A stretch of 64,000 nucleotides of DNA, from NCBI GenBank assembly GCA_023333565.1, contig JAJKFH010003650.1, positions 248,001 to 312,000 of the forward strand. The letters run 5' to 3'. Made by a program: the position numbers and the translations under genes. This document shows positions 63,205 to 64,000 of this stretch, piece by piece (position 1 is the stretch's first letter; each line of letters starts with the position of its first letter). Source of the DNA: Puffinus mauretanicus (Eukaryota; Chordata; Aves; Procellariiformes; Procellariidae). The notes below the pieces were generated by a model that did not search any database, was not told where the DNA came from, and was given only the letters and a program-made list of their open reading frames with translations.

Positions 63205-64000
63205 CTGATAGTCTCTTACTAATTGGCAGTAAGTTAAATTTATTTCCCTAAGTTGAGTCTGTTTTGCCCGTGAAGGTAAGTGCTAAGTGATCTCCCTGTC
63301 CTTATCTCGACCCAGGAGCTCTTTTCATATTTTCTCTCCCCCTTTCCAGTTGAGGAGAGGGCGTGATAGAGCAGCTTGGTGGGCATCTGATGGCTAGCCA
63401 AGGTCAACTCACCACAATCATCTACAAGCAATTTTTTTCTTAAATCTGTTGAATATTTTTCCAATCAAAAACCAAAATAAACATTTTAATTCTGAAACTG
63501 TTCAATGTAAAACCACACACCACCAGCTGCCTTCGGACCTCAGGCAAGTTGGTCAGACCCAACTCATGTAACATCAATTCTTCCCAACCACCCACAAGGA
63601 TCAAGGCCTTAGTTTTCTAAGAACTGCACATATATATATAAGAAACAGGCCCAAAGAATTTGCCATTTGCTATGAATATTAAAATATTGTTGTGATTTTG
63701 GCTTTATTTTGTAGGGTTATTAATCTGGCCAGTTACAGTTATTGGCAGCACTCTCACTACTGATTTGTATACTCACGTAAAAAATCATCAGCTGATTTTT
63801 AAACTATTGAAAACCAAACCAAATCCTAGTTCGTCTGGTAATTACTACCTGGACATGTTAAAAGTATTAAGACAAAAACCACATAAATGTTTGATAAATA
63901 TCTCCATTTAATATCATGGTTTTGTCAACAGTAACTGAAAAGATACTAGACCATATCTACTTCAGATAAGTATTTTTAACTGAGGAGGAACTGCTGTGAG

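Larger units (their letters stand above)
61630..63416 (+). mobile_element. Large avian ERV LTR interrupted by a CR1 insertion
   Basis: The left part (about 61630-62211) carries repeated ctggagcag / ggacccca modules and ends near ctcattatcctac. The right part (63205-63416) carries tttatttccctaagttgagt, tgttttgcccgtga and ccttatctcgaccc and ends in ggtcaactcaccaca. Together they match, in order, a long LTR common in bird genomes. The CR1 at 62212-63204 splits them. The true 5' end is not visible, so the copy is probably truncated or too diverged on the left, and no TSD could be assigned. No internal proviral genes are present. Confidence 0.72.
59551..64000 (-). other. SGCZ: SGCZ intron upstream of the transmembrane exon (partial)
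   Basis: This is upstream of the exon in transcript order. No short first exon, promoter or CpG island is visible here, so the SGCZ transcription start lies beyond the right edge. From 59551 to about 61600 I see only AT-rich unique sequence. From about 61630 to 63416 there is a nested LTR/CR1. From 63417 to 64000 nothing is recognisable. Confidence 0.7.

Noticed and set aside
1..64000. CRISPR arrays, operons, phage or bacterial mobile systems
   Set aside because: The sequence is a vertebrate intron. The only regular arrays are microsatellites, short tandem duplications and the LTR modules.

Overview
This is a vertebrate, almost certainly bird, nuclear sequence, most likely from a neoavian species. 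It is AT-rich and CpG-poor and has no operon-like gene packing. Its interspersed repeats are CR1 LINEs with the typical ATTCTATG tail, avian ERVL-type LTRs with 5-bp target duplications, and worn ancient-amniote repeats of MIR and L3 type. The lineage call rests on repeat families recognised from general knowledge, not on a database search.

The only protein-coding segment I can support is one exon on the minus strand at 59340-59534. It encodes 65 residues that match the N-terminal cytoplasmic tail and transmembrane segment of zeta-sarcoglycan (SGCZ), with clean splice sites on both sides. The rest of the window is therefore non-coding. Positions 59339 down to 1 lie in the intron downstream of this exon in transcript order, which is more than 59 kb long. 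Positions 59535 to 64000 lie in the intron upstream. No other SGCZ exon was found, and the SGCZ-hosted microRNA miR-383 was not seen.

Layout along the plus strand: a decayed CR1 reverse-transcriptase fragment (about 1200-1700); a MIR-like SINE (about 7571-7655); a minus-strand CR1 3' end (8371-8703) abutting an AT-rich degenerate tandem repeat; a minus-strand solo ERVL-type LTR (10180-10727, TSD GAAGC); a possible second MIR (about 18330-18440); an unidentified GC-richer island (about 20619-20830); a second CR1 RT fragment (about 25717-25985); a worn CR1 3' end (about 34050-34126); a compound trinucleotide microsatellite (39163-39254); an ancient L3/CR1-like fragment (about 44632-45050); a plus-strand solo ERVL-type LTR (47705-48279, TSD TCCAT) that keeps a perfect CRE and a TATA box; a 42-nt alternating purine-pyrimidine tract (51723-51764); a tRNA-derived SINE relic (about 51980-52090); the SGCZ exon; and a nested repeat in which a 5'-truncated CR1 (62212-63204) sits inside another LTR (about 61630-63416).

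Most open reading frames longer than 60 codons look like chance frames, and several have no ATG at the start. I found no convincing new biological system. The most useful observations are the LTR pair with intact target duplications and a conserved versus decayed CRE, the CR1-in-LTR nesting, the eight-module array in the third LTR, and a few structured or unexplained tracts.
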